Shown: in pieces, positions 34,084 to 42,304 of the stretch | Numbering within the stretch: position 1 is the stretch's first letter | How the letters are laid out: each line of letters begins with the position of its first letter | DNA from: CAZONU01 sp965370045 | GTDB lineage: Bacteria; Planctomycetota; SZUA-567; JAKLDR01 | DNA length: 51,596 nt | Assembly: GCA_965370045.1 (NCBI GenBank) | Contig: CBDUSI010000016.1 | Span: forward strand, 1 to 51,596 | Direction: 5' to 3' | Made by a program: the position numbers and the translations under genes | The notes under the pieces: generated by a model | What the model was told of the DNA's origin: nothing | Database searches by the model: none | Seen by the model: the letters and a program-made list of their open reading frames with translations, nothing else

Positions 34084-35619
34084 ATGCTCAAGACACATGC
34101 AGGAACCGTTCTTCTCGCGGCCCTCTTGATGGCGAGAACAGCACACGGTGCAGAAAGCCTCCCCGCCTTCCCCGGCGCCGAGGGTTTCGGCGCGGTTTCC
34201 AAGGGCGGACGCGGCGGACGGGTCATCAAGGTCACCAACCTCAATGCCGACGGCCCCGGAAGCCTCGCGGCGGCCTGTGCTGCCAAGGGGCCGCGCATCG
34301 TGGTGTTCGAAGTCAGCGGAGTCATCCCAGTCAAGGGCAGGGGCGGTCTGCGCATCGAGGACTCCAACATCACCATCGCCGGTCAGACCGCGCCCGGCGC
34401 GGGGATCACCATCGAGGGTCAGCTCAGTACCATGGGAATCTGGGGGAAGTTGAGGCAACTCTCCAACCGCTGGAAGGACTACGACGTGATCAGCGACAAG
34501 CGCGGTCACGACATGACCATCCGGTTCCTTCGCCTGCGGCCGAAGCACCCCAGGTCAGAGCACTTCATGGTGATCGCCGGCATCGAGCGCTTCATCGTGG
34601 ACCACTGCTCGGGCTCCTGGGGCAACGACGAGAACATGGATTTCGGGGTCTCCCGCCAGTTCACGATCCAGTGGTGCGCCAACGAGGAATCGTCCTGGCA
34701 GAAGAGGGGATCCCTCGACGACTACCGCATCGGCAAGAGCCAGCAGTTCAAGTGCACCGGGACCTCGCCGCACAACTTCGCCATGATCATGGGCTACACG
34801 GACAAGGGCAACGTCAGCGTGCACCACAATCTCTTCGCGCATCACAATCGGCGCACGCCGCTCTGCGGCCTGGAGATCCTGGATCACCGCAACAACGTGA
34901 TCTACAACACCGCCGCGGGCGTCATGTTTCATGGCGGCCGCAAGAACCTGGACCGCCCTGGCAAACCCTTCCGCTCGAACGTCATCGGCAACTACTTCAA
35001 GGCGGGACCCAGCGCACCGGCCGACAGGAAGGACGCTCTTCCCGAGAACAAGGCCGGTTACTATCGCAGATCGCTGGTGTGCGAGGCCGGCTCCGAGATG
35101 TATGCCGAAGGCAATCACTTCGCCACCGTCGGCAAGACGCTCGACGTCTGGACGGCCAAGCTTTGGGAAATCTCGATGAAGAAGTGCATCAAGGCCGAGA
35201 AGCCCTGGCCGGCGCCGCCTGTGAAGACCCACAAGGCCGAGGAGGCCTACGAACTGGTCCTGGCCCACGCCGGCTGCCTTCCTCGCGACGTGGTAAGCCG
35301 CCGCACGATCAAGGACGTCCGCGAAGGCACCGGCGAGTGGGGCCGGCACGACCCCGAGGAAGGCCTGATGGCCGGCCTGAAGCCCGCGAAGGCGCCCAAG
35401 GACTCCGACAACGACGGCATGCCCGACGAGTGGGAGACGGCCCACAAGCTGGACCCCAATGATCCCAAGGACGGCAACAAGGTCGTCCCCGCCGGCGCCT
35501 CGAAGGACGATCGCCACAAGGGCTACACGTACATCGAGTTCTACATCAACGAACTGGCCGACAAGCTGATCGCCAGGGCGATCGCAGACGCCAAGCCCGA
35601 GACGGCAGAGAAGAAGTAG
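34084..35619 (+). CDS. PL1-type pectate-lyase-like protein, short form
   Basis: 511 residues; AAGGAG is 8 bases before ATG 34084. A signal peptide (MLKTHAGTVLLAALLMARTAHGA) precedes a beta-helix lyase domain (about 22-430) with the motifs of its two upstream paralogues: LPAFPGAEGFGAVSKGGRGG, ITIAGQTAPGAGITI, IVDHCSGSWGNDENMD, DHRNNVIYNTAAG. It ends soon after a DSDNDGMPDEWETAHKLDP segment and the shared HKGYTYIEFYINELADKLIA helix, with no RCC1 or HEAT tail, so it may represent the minimal enzyme. An inserted segment around residues 215-235 (SSWQKRGSLDDYRIGKSQQF) is absent from the others and may change substrate fit. Confidence 0.8.
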   Translation: MLKTHAGTVLLAALLMARTAHGAESLPAFPGAEGFGAVSKGGRGGRVIKVTNLNADGPGSLAAACAAKGPRIVVFEVSGVIPVKGRGGLRIEDSNITIAGQTAPGAGITIEGQLSTMGIWGKLRQLSNRWKDYDVISDKRGHDMTIRFLRLRPKHPRSEHFMVIAGIERFIVDHCSGSWGNDENMDFGVSRQFTIQWCANEESSWQKRGSLDDYRIGKSQQFKCTGTSPHNFAMIMGYTDKGNVSVHHNLFAHHNRRTPLCGLEILDHRNNVIYNTAAGVMFHGGRKNLDRPGKPFRSNVIGNYFKAGPSAPADRKDALPENKAGYYRRSLVCEAGSEMYAEGNHFATVGKTLDVWTAKLWEISMKKCIKAEKPWPAPPVKTHKAEEAYELVLAHAGCLPRDVVSRRTIKDVREGTGEWGRHDPEEGLMAGLKPAKAPKDSDNDGMPDEWETAHKLDPNDPKDGNKVVPAGASKDDRHKGYTYIEFYINELADKLIARAIADAKPETAEKK

Positions 35620-35649
35620 TTGAACTCGACCACGCTGGAGGTGGATGAA

Positions 35650-38199
35650 ATGCGCAGGCATTCTCGGACAACGGTGGTGCTTCTCTCGATACTCGCATCG
35701 GCGCTCGTGCCCTCCAGCGGCATCAGCGGCGAATCCGCCCCGCCCCACCCCGAGCTCACCCGGGACTACCAGTACTGGCGGGGACACTACGAGAAGACCC
35801 CCGGTCCGTTTCTCTGCGTCAAGCCGGACGTGAGGGGCGTAATCGTCACCTGCGACCGCTGGCCGGACACCTCCGACCTGCGCCGGTTCTGCCTGGACGC
35901 CATCCGCCTTGAGGGGGCCAAGACCGAACACGAGAAGGCCCTGGCCGTCTGGCGCTGGATGCGACGGGTGAAGTCACAAACCAACGGCCAGGCACCCACC
36001 GACCCCTTCCATCCCGAGAGGGACGGCGCGATCGTGTGGGACCCCATCAAGATCATGAACGTCTACGAGGCCCATTGGTGCAGCGGACTGGCTCGGGTGA
36101 CTGCGCTGATGTGGCGGGCGCTGGGTTACGAGGGACACGCGGTTCACCGGGCAAGCCACGGCCTGGCCGGGTTGCGCTACAAAGACTTCGATGGAGTGAA
36201 CCGCTCCCACCTCTTTGACTGTAACTTCGGCGGATTCACTCTGGATCGGACCGGCAAGCGCGTGCTGAGCATGGACGAGTGCAGCACCGACTACTACAAG
36301 TGGATGCACATCTGGTACTTCGGCGAGCCCTGGCCCATGCCCACGCATCGGGTGGATCTGGCCATGCGCAAGGGAGAGGGGCTGAAGCGCATCTGGGGCA
36401 ACTGGGGCAAGCCCTGCCACGACAACGTCTCGGCCACGGCTGACCTGAAGACCCGCAAACCGTTCGAAAGGGGCCCCTACCCGGTCACCTATGGCAACGG
36501 TCTGTGGACTTACAAGCCAGACCTTTCCTCGCCCGACTGGACCGAGGGGCTCGCTGGACCGCAACAGGGCATGACTACCGGCAAGCTACAACCCGCCGCG
36601 GCGGGGAAGCCGGCCAGCGCGACATGGCACTTCCGGACGCCCTACATTGCAGTTGAGTCAGAGATCGAGATCACGGCCTTCCGCAAGAGTGACGCGGACG
36701 CATTGAAGCTCTCGCTCTCGGTGGATGGCGGAAAGACCTGGAAGCCGTGCTGGAGCGCGCCCGCGGAGAAGATCGGCCTGCAGAACTTCACTGCGAAGCT
36801 TGACCAGAAGTTCAAGATTGTCCCGGGCAAGTGGAAGGTGCCTGAGAACTTCAACTCGCCCTTTGGCCGCTATGCCTTCCGCCTCAAGCTGGAGATGCTG
36901 GCCAAGGACTCCCCCGCCGACTGCCAGGTGAAGGGCATCACGTTCAAGACCACCGTGCAGCAGGCCATTCGCTCGCTGCCCCAACTCTGGCCGGGCAGGA
37001 ACATGATAACGGTGAAGGGAAAACTGGAGAAGGGCTCAGCGATCAGGGTGACCTACATCTGGGACGACCCCCAGGGCAAGGCCAGGAAGAACGTCACCGT
37101 TGCCGAGACACTCCCTTACAGCTACGAGATCATCGCCGCCGGCAGGAAGTGGGAGGACTGCGTCTGCCGGGAGATACTCATTGAGGCCGTCCCGGCTGCG
37201 GGGAAAGGCAGCCGGACGATCCTCAAGGAGGAGCCCAGCGAGATACACAAGCTGCCGCCCGCGCCCAGCGTCGCCGAGAGCCGCTGTCGCGGAATGCGCG
37301 AACTGCACCGCAAGAAGAGGAAGCCATCGGTCCAGGACATCATCAAGCAGATGGAAGCCGGACGCCGGGTCAAGAAGGCCCTGCTCTGGGCATCAGAACT
37401 CGCCGACCCGACAGCCTTTGAAGCGGTCAAGAAGATAGCCTACGACAAGACCATCTGCAGCAAGGCCGGACACAAGGAGGCCGCCCTCCTGGCGCTCTAC
37501 AACATCGACCGGGAGAAGGCCAGGCCGGTCCTCCTGCACATCGCCGCGGACGTGGGGAACTCCCCCTGGCGCGGCGGTGACGACATGAAGTACGCCGGTG
37601 GGGCCTGGATGAGCGGCGCCTGCATAATCGGACAGATGGCCGCCGAGTCAGGATGGAAGGAATTCACGCCCGTACTGGCCAAGGTCCTGGACAACAGGTA
37701 CTGCAAGAGTTCCAGATCCAGGATGTCCATCCTGCGCAGCATGTCCGCGCTGGTCGAACCCGGCGATGAGGCCGCCATCAAGGCGGTCAGGAGGTGCCTG
37801 AAACTGGACGAGGCCTACATGCTCCCCCAGGCGGCGCTGGTCGCCGGCAAGCTGGGCGACAAAGGCTCGATACCGCGGCTGCGGGAGTTGTTGGATCACC
37901 CCTTCATGGTCGTTCGCCGCCGCGCCGCGGTCGCCCTGGGCATGCTGGGGGACACCGGAAGCGCCCTTAAACTGAGAGAGAGCCTGTTCGGGATCAGGAA
38001 ACGCGAGGTCCTGGACCACGTCAAGTACGGCACCGAACTGTGGTTCGACGAGAACATGCGCGCCGCAGCCGCCACCGGCCTCGGGTTGATGAAGGACAGG
38101 GCTTCGCTCCCCGCGCTCGAGAAGGCGCTGGCCAACGAGCCGGTGCCGTGGGTCAGGAAGCGGATCGAAGAGGCCATTGCGGCCATAAAGGGTCGGTAG
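35650..38199 (+). CDS. Secreted transglutaminase-like protein with C-terminal HEAT repeats
   Basis: 849 residues from ATG 35650, with GGAGGTGG upstream; a TTG at 35620 directly after the previous stop is a weaker choice. After a signal peptide (MRRHSRTTVVLLSILASALVPSSG) residues about 85-215 resemble a transglutaminase-like (papain-fold) core: HWCSGLARVTALMWRALGYEGHAV with candidate nucleophile Cys144, and SHLFD with candidate His187. A beta-sandwich region (about 290-460) follows, and residues about 560-849 are HEAT repeats (AALVAGKLGDKGSIPRLRELL, AAVALGMLGD). Its place after three lyases suggests a role in handling glycan or glycoprotein at the surface. Catalysis is unproven; many such domains are peptidases or inactive. 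Confidence 0.65.
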   Translation: MRRHSRTTVVLLSILASALVPSSGISGESAPPHPELTRDYQYWRGHYEKTPGPFLCVKPDVRGVIVTCDRWPDTSDLRRFCLDAIRLEGAKTEHEKALAVWRWMRRVKSQTNGQAPTDPFHPERDGAIVWDPIKIMNVYEAHWCSGLARVTALMWRALGYEGHAVHRASHGLAGLRYKDFDGVNRSHLFDCNFGGFTLDRTGKRVLSMDECSTDYYKWMHIWYFGEPWPMPTHRVDLAMRKGEGLKRIWGNWGKPCHDNVSATADLKTRKPFERGPYPVTYGNGLWTYKPDLSSPDWTEGLAGPQQGMTTGKLQPAAAGKPASATWHFRTPYIAVESEIEITAFRKSDADALKLSLSVDGGKTWKPCWSAPAEKIGLQNFTAKLDQKFKIVPGKWKVPENFNSPFGRYAFRLKLEMLAKDSPADCQVKGITFKTTVQQAIRSLPQLWPGRNMITVKGKLEKGSAIRVTYIWDDPQGKARKNVTVAETLPYSYEIIAAGRKWEDCVCREILIEAVPAAGKGSRTILKEEPSEIHKLPPAPSVAESRCRGMRELHRKKRKPSVQDIIKQMEAGRRVKKALLWASELADPTAFEAVKKIAYDKTICSKAGHKEAALLALYNIDREKARPVLLHIAADVGNSPWRGGDDMKYAGGAWMSGACIIGQMAAESGWKEFTPVLAKVLDNRYCKSSRSRMSILRSMSALVEPGDEAAIKAVRRCLKLDEAYMLPQAALVAGKLGDKGSIPRLRELLDHPFMVVRRRAAVALGMLGDTGSALKLRESLFGIRKREVLDHVKYGTELWFDENMRAAAATGLGLMKDRASLPALEKALANEPVPWVRKRIEEAIAAIKGR

Positions 38200-39338
38200 T
38201 GACCCCACGCGAGCGCCTCCTGACCGTTCTCTGCGGCGAGGTCCCGGACTGCGTGCCGGTGGCCCCGGACGTCAGCAACATGATCCCCGCGCGACTGACC
38301 GGCAAGCCCTTCTGGGACCTTTACCTCTACAACGACCCGCCCATCTGGGATGCCTACATCGACTGCGCCAAACACTTCGACATCGACTCGGTCATGGACG
38401 GGTACTTCCCGCTCTCCTTCCCGGAAGAGGCCGAAGGCCCCGAGACCGAGCGCTTCATCGTCCACCGCGACGAGGGGCGCATCGTGATCCAGGATTCTCA
38501 CGTGGAGAACGGCCGGCGTGTCTGGGCGAACAAGGTGGACGTCTACTACGTGGCCGACCCGCCCACCTGGGGGCTGAGCGCCCGGAAGGCCGGGCTGCCC
38601 GCCGTCCCGCCGAAGGCCGAGCCGCTGGAGGGCGTCAAGCCCGTCGATACCAGCCCCGAGGGCCTGCGTCGCGTGCGGGAGCGCATGGGCGAGCAGGGGC
38701 TGGTCGGCGTGTTCCTGACAAACTCCTGCGCGCTTTACGACGAGGAGGCCATCTTCGAGTACTACGACCACCCCGAAAAGCACGAGGCCTGGGCCGCCGA
38801 GCGAGTCGCGGCCGCCGAGCGCCGCTTCGAGCTCATCGCCGCCATGCCCGCCGAGTGCCGGCCGGACTTCCTGTGCGTGGGCGGGTCGGGCACGCTGATA
38901 TTCCAGACCGTGGAGATCTTCCGGCAGCTGGCCTTCCCCGCGGTCAGGCGCGCCATCGATCTGGCCTCGGCGGCGGGCTTCCCCACCCACGTCCACTCCT
39001 GCGGCCCGGAGCGGGAGCTGGTCAAGATATTCGCCGAGGAGACCGACCTGGCCGTCATCGACCCGCTGGAAGTGCCGCCCATGGGCGACTGCGACCTGGC
39101 CGAGCTCAAACGGCTCTACGGCGAGAAAATCGTCCTCAAGGGCAACCTGCACACCACAGAGGTGATGCTCCGGGGCAGCCCCCAGGACGTCGCCGCCGCC
39201 AGCCGCGAGGCCATCGACGCGGCGGCCGGCGGCGGGCGCTTCATACTCTCCACCGGCGACCAGTGCGGGCGGGACACGCCCGACGAGAACCTCCGAATCA
39301 TGATCGAGACCGCGCGGACCTACGGGACATATCAGTGA
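38199..39338 (+). CDS. UroD/MtaA-family protein, putative Zn-dependent corrinoid methyltransferase
   Basis: 379 residues. GTG 38199 overlaps the previous stop by one base (TAGTG) and starts the conserved TPRERLLTVLCGEVPDCVPV. The superfamily contains heme uroporphyrinogen decarboxylase and the methylcobamide:thiol methyltransferases MtaA/CmuA. The latter bind zinc through H-x-C and a distant Cys; here HVHSCG (His266, Cys268) and GDQCGRDTPDEN (Cys356) fit that pattern. A methyltransferase-type role is therefore favoured over heme synthesis. It is coupled to the next gene by a GTGA overlap, and both close the polysaccharide operon, so removal of methyl groups from released sugars is a possible but unproven job. 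No corrinoid protein gene is seen in the window. Confidence 0.75.
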   Translation: MTPRERLLTVLCGEVPDCVPVAPDVSNMIPARLTGKPFWDLYLYNDPPIWDAYIDCAKHFDIDSVMDGYFPLSFPEEAEGPETERFIVHRDEGRIVIQDSHVENGRRVWANKVDVYYVADPPTWGLSARKAGLPAVPPKAEPLEGVKPVDTSPEGLRRVRERMGEQGLVGVFLTNSCALYDEEAIFEYYDHPEKHEAWAAERVAAAERRFELIAAMPAECRPDFLCVGGSGTLIFQTVEIFRQLAFPAVRRAIDLASAAGFPTHVHSCGPERELVKIFAEETDLAVIDPLEVPPMGDCDLAELKRLYGEKIVLKGNLHTTEVMLRGSPQDVAAASREAIDAAAGGGRFILSTGDQCGRDTPDENLRIMIETARTYGTYQ

Positions 39339-40258
39339 GCCTGCGGTTGGCCGTTCCGGCCAAAGCCGGCGAGGCGCTCGTCCACGCGCGCGGGCTCTGC
39401 GTGGAGGCACGGGGCGACCTGGAACAGCCGACGCTGGCGGCGGTGCGCGGGCACGTGACCAGCGTCCACGCCCCGGCGATGCTCTCGGCGGCGTGCGAGG
39501 GACCGGAGGCCGAGGTCCGCCTGCACCTGGCCTCGGTCGCCCCCGAGTTCCGCCGCCGGTCGGTGCGGCTGATAACCGACCACATCGAGGCGGCGCACCG
39601 GCTCTTCCCGCGGCTGGAGGTAGTGGTCACCCACGCGGCCCCGCACCGCTTCCCGCACCCGCCGGTGCGGCCCGCCCCGGGGGAGCCCCGTTCTCCGCTG
39701 CGGCCCGAGCTGGCCCGCTGGGAGCACCTGGTCGACTCGGTCCGGCATATCGCGCTACACTCTGCGCGACTGGGACTGGTACTGGCGGTGGAGAACAACT
39801 GGGCCTACTGGGACGGCATCGCGCCGGACGCGCCGGTCCAGGAGCTCGATGCCGAGGACTTCCTGGAGTACTACTGCTCGTCTCCGGAAGAGTGGCTGCG
39901 GCTGGCGGAGGAGGTGGGCGAACCCAACGTGTGCTGCTGCCTGGACCCCAGCCACGCCGTTCCCTACTGCCATCGCCAGGCGGACGAGGCCGACCGCCGG
40001 CGCGTTCTGGCCGAGTTCATCGCCCGGCCCGGACGGATCGGTCACTTCCACTGGAACGACTCGGACATCGTCGGCGACCGCGGCCGGAACGACCTGCACC
40101 TGCCGCTGGGGGAGGGCAACCTCGGGAGGGAGTTCCACGCCGCGGTCAAGCGGCGGGCCCTGGAATTGGGCCGGCCGGTGCTCCTGGAGCACTTCCGCGA
40201 TGCCGAGACGCTGGAGCGCGAGATCGCCTACATCGCCGCGCTGGGGGAAGGCGGGTAA
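39335..40258 (+). CDS. Sugar phosphate isomerase/epimerase-like TIM-barrel protein
   Basis: 307 residues from GTG 39335 (GTGA overlap with the UroD-family gene); the reading frame upstream is inside that gene. The AP-endonuclease-2/xylose-isomerase-like TIM barrel shows its metal-binding strand ends: VTHAAPH, LAVENNW (Glu), CCCLDPSHA (Asp and His), GHFHWNDSD (His and Asp) and VLLEHF (Glu). Members isomerise or epimerise sugars, sugar acids or inositols using a divalent metal. It is cytoplasmic. As last gene of the operon it likely channels monosaccharides or their derivatives freed by the upstream enzymes into metabolism; the exact sugar is unknown. Confidence 0.8.
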   Translation: MSLRLAVPAKAGEALVHARGLCVEARGDLEQPTLAAVRGHVTSVHAPAMLSAACEGPEAEVRLHLASVAPEFRRRSVRLITDHIEAAHRLFPRLEVVVTHAAPHRFPHPPVRPAPGEPRSPLRPELARWEHLVDSVRHIALHSARLGLVLAVENNWAYWDGIAPDAPVQELDAEDFLEYYCSSPEEWLRLAEEVGEPNVCCCLDPSHAVPYCHRQADEADRRRVLAEFIARPGRIGHFHWNDSDIVGDRGRNDLHLPLGEGNLGREFHAAVKRRALELGRPVLLEHFRDAETLEREIAYIAALGEGG

Positions 40259-40419
40259 CCCAAGGCGGCCCGTGCGGCCAACCGGTTGGGTGCAGGCGGG
40301 ACAATGGAACGCTGCGAAGGCCAACTTACTCGATCCGCACCGACAGCTCCTGTGAAGAAGTAACAGATAGGCCACCCTGGCTATTCGGCGCGAGCCGCAG
40401 GGGCATCTTCTGAGCGCTC

Positions 40420-41295
40420 TCATTTCCCGATCGATTTGGTCCGCCAAGCTTTCCACTTGGCGGGATCGGCGCCCAACTTGGTGGCCAGCGCCTTGATCTT
40501 CTCTTCGGCCGCCTTCCAGCAGTCGGCGTCGGGCTTCCCGGGGTAGGCCTCTTGCTCGGCCTCCTTGAGGCGCTGCTTGCCGAGGATGCGCATGGCGGTC
40601 AGGCACTGGGTCTGGAAGCCCTCGGCCTTGCCGTGCTTCTCCCAGGCCGCAGTGATCCCGTCCGCCAGGCCCAGGTCCTTGAACATGGGGGCGACGCTGA
40701 CCGCCGACCTGGCCAGGTCCGCCTGAGGGCAGGCCAGGAGCTCCCGGAGCCTTGGCGCGACCTTCGCGCCGATGTCCATCCCGGGGTTGGCCAGGTGCAG
40801 CTGGCCGAGGGCGCGTAGCGACTGATGGACAAGCTCGGTGTCGGGGCTGTCCAGGCAGGATAGCAGCGCCGGGATGGCCGCCGGGTCGGGGGCCTCCAGC
40901 CGCTCGACTTCGCGCTCGTCCTTCCCCTCGCCGACCCTGGCCTTCTTGACCGCCAGCTTCCGGGCGAGCTGCGCCGCGCGAATGCGGGTTCCCACGTCCT
41001 CCCTGGCGCCCAAGCCGAGGAGCGCCGCCTTCCAGGCCATTTTGCGATCCCCTCCGGTGAGTTCCCAGAGATCATCGAGCTTCTGCCCCAGGCCAGCCGC
41101 GCTGGCACCCTTCAGCTCGGCGAGCACATCCTCGGGGGAACGTTTGCTCACGGCCTCGGCCGGCGGCTTTTTTCCGTTGCCGGGGAGGATGACCACCGGC
41201 GTGGGGCTCTCCCTCCTGCGCAGGAAGACGGGCACCAGGATTGCGGCCGCGACCACGGCGACGATGAGCACCGCGGGTATGAGAGCCTTCTTCAT
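40420..41295 (-). CDS. Membrane-anchored HEAT-repeat protein
   Basis: 291 residues. A single N-terminal membrane segment (ALIPAVLIVAVVAAAILVPVF, residues about 4-24) is followed by a charged linker and a helical domain with HEAT-like repeats (IPALLSCLDSPDTELVHQSLRALGQL, VAPRLRELLACPQADLARSAVSVA). There is no enzyme motif. It probably scaffolds other proteins on the outer face of the membrane, as HEAT proteins are abundant in this window. The upstream zinc-ribbon gene is 51 bases away on the same strand and may be co-transcribed. The 161-base convergent gap before it holds no clear signal. Confidence 0.7.
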   Translation of the reverse strand: MKKALIPAVLIVAVVAAAILVPVFLRRRESPTPVVILPGNGKKPPAEAVSKRSPEDVLAELKGASAAGLGQKLDDLWELTGGDRKMAWKAALLGLGAREDVGTRIRAAQLARKLAVKKARVGEGKDEREVERLEAPDPAAIPALLSCLDSPDTELVHQSLRALGQLHLANPGMDIGAKVAPRLRELLACPQADLARSAVSVAPMFKDLGLADGITAAWEKHGKAEGFQTQCLTAMRILGKQRLKEAEQEAYPGKPDADCWKAAEEKIKALATKLGADPAKWKAWRTKSIGK

Positions 41296-41346
41296 CTCCG
41301 GAGCCCCCCTTCTGCGCCTGACAGCTCCCTCAGCTGCCCTCCAGGG

Positions 41347-41580
41347 TCAACCGGCCTGAGGCCAGGGATCGAAGGTGGTCGCCTCTTCGAGGCCCCGCAC
41401 CACCACGACCGGAACGCTGGTTCCCGCGCCCGGCACCGGACCAGCCGGCATTTGGCCGCTCGCCTCGGGCACGGGCACCAGCAGCCGACAATACGGGCAG
41501 GTCGCCGTGATAGTGCCCTCGGTCACCGGCACCCATCCCTCACGGCGCGGACAGTAAAGCTCCACGTCCAGGTAGTTCAT
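41347..41580 (-). CDS. Small zinc-ribbon-like protein
   Basis: 77 residues. Starts MNYLDVELYCPRR and later has ATCPYC, giving a C-x(18-20)-C-x2-C pattern consistent with a small zinc ribbon, though a fourth ligand is not evident. A Pro/Val-rich tail follows. The ribosome site before ATG 41580 is weak (GAGGG at a distance of about 7). Lies 51 bases upstream of the HEAT membrane protein. Function unknown. Confidence 0.5.
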   Translation of the reverse strand: MNYLDVELYCPRREGWVPVTEGTITATCPYCRLLVPVPEASGQMPAGPVPGAGTSVPVVVVRGLEEATTFDPWPQAG

Positions 41581-41628
41581 CCCAAGGCCCTCACATCGCT
41601 GCCGCGCGCTCCGGAAGGCCGGAAAGCA

Positions 41629-41655
41629 GGGGGTGGGCTCTTGGGGCCCACCCCC
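41629..41655 (-). terminator. Strong GC hairpin after the LamG remnant
   Basis: GGGGGTGGGC (41629-41638) pairs perfectly with GCCCACCCCC (41646-41655) across a 7-base loop. It lies about 75 bases downstream of the LamG remnant's stop on the minus strand. There is no T-run, so it may pause polymerase or protect RNA ends. Confidence 0.5.
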
Positions 41656-41728
41656 ACTGCGCTTGGCAACCCCTGTTGCCGCTCCTCAGGGCCAGGCGCT
41701 TCGCTGCGCCTTCCCGGCCTATGCTTGG

Positions 41729-41971
41729 CTACGGCCCCCCGCTGATCAGCGCCTGGACCTCGGCTGCGCTCAGCGCCTTGGAGTAGATCCTCGTATCGTC
41801 CAACTTGCCGCCGTAGAATCGGGCACCGTCCAGGTCCTGCCGGCAGCCAAGGAACAGGCTCCCCGTCGGGTTGAACGCGCCCCCGCCCTTGGCGCTGGTC
41901 TTCCTGGCTGCGCCGTCGATGTAAACCGTCGAACCGTCCGCGTCAACCACCAACGCGTAGGGAGGATGTCA
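41729..41971 (-). pseudogene. LamG/concanavalin-A-like lectin domain remnant
   Basis: The last 80 codons read YALVVDADGSTVYIDGAA..., FLGCRQDLDGARFYGGKLDDTRIYSKALSAAEVQALI, which is the C-terminal half of a LamG-type sugar-binding domain as found in secreted glycan proteins. An in-frame TGA at 41974-41972 and absence of the N-terminal half show the gene is truncated. No start codon with a ribosome site is convincing (a GTG at 41953 falls within a beta-strand). It is best read as debris left by a deletion or by insertion of the neighbouring element. Confidence 0.7.
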
Positions 41972-42304
41972 ATGGCCAAGAAGCTGATGCCGTTGACGAC
42001 CGTCGATTCCCAGTGACAAGCAGGAGCGGGGAGTGCCTTGTGGTGTGGGGCTCTACATCCGAGAAGAGACTCCACGGGTTCCGCGGACACACATCGGGGG
42101 CAGAGTGTGTCGCCCCGCCTCCATCCGGCGAACTAGCAGTAGGACTTCAATAGCCCGCCCAGCAGTTTCCTGCACTCGACCGGACGGGTGACCTGCTCTC
42201 GTTGACGCGGCGTCTAATCACAGGCCCGTCTTCGCGCTTGCGCGCCGCCGCTTGCTGTGTATTCTTGGCCATAGGGATTCCCAGAGGCTAACGGCGGCGA
42301 GATC
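41972..42304. other. 333-base gap between the LamG remnant and the mobile element
   Basis: A 14-codon ORF on the plus strand (41972-42016, MAKKLMPLTTVDSQ) has a good ribosome site (GGAGG 6 bases upstream) and starts where the LamG similarity ends, so it may be a gene fragment joined at a deletion point. A weak promoter-like pair TTGCGC/TATTCT with a 16-base spacer (42238-42265) could serve the downstream activator gene. Nothing else is recognised. The left end of the element may lie here, but no att repeat can be shown. Confidence 0.35.

Noticed and set aside
38040..38198. Upstream extension of the UroD-family gene
   Set aside because: It lies fully inside the preceding HEAT gene in another frame; the family N-terminus starts exactly at GTG 38199.
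41825..41833. An extra ACCGTCCAG copy inside the LamG remnant
   Set aside because: Single copy that encodes part of a conserved Leu-Asp-Gly; probably chance and not part of the iteron array.
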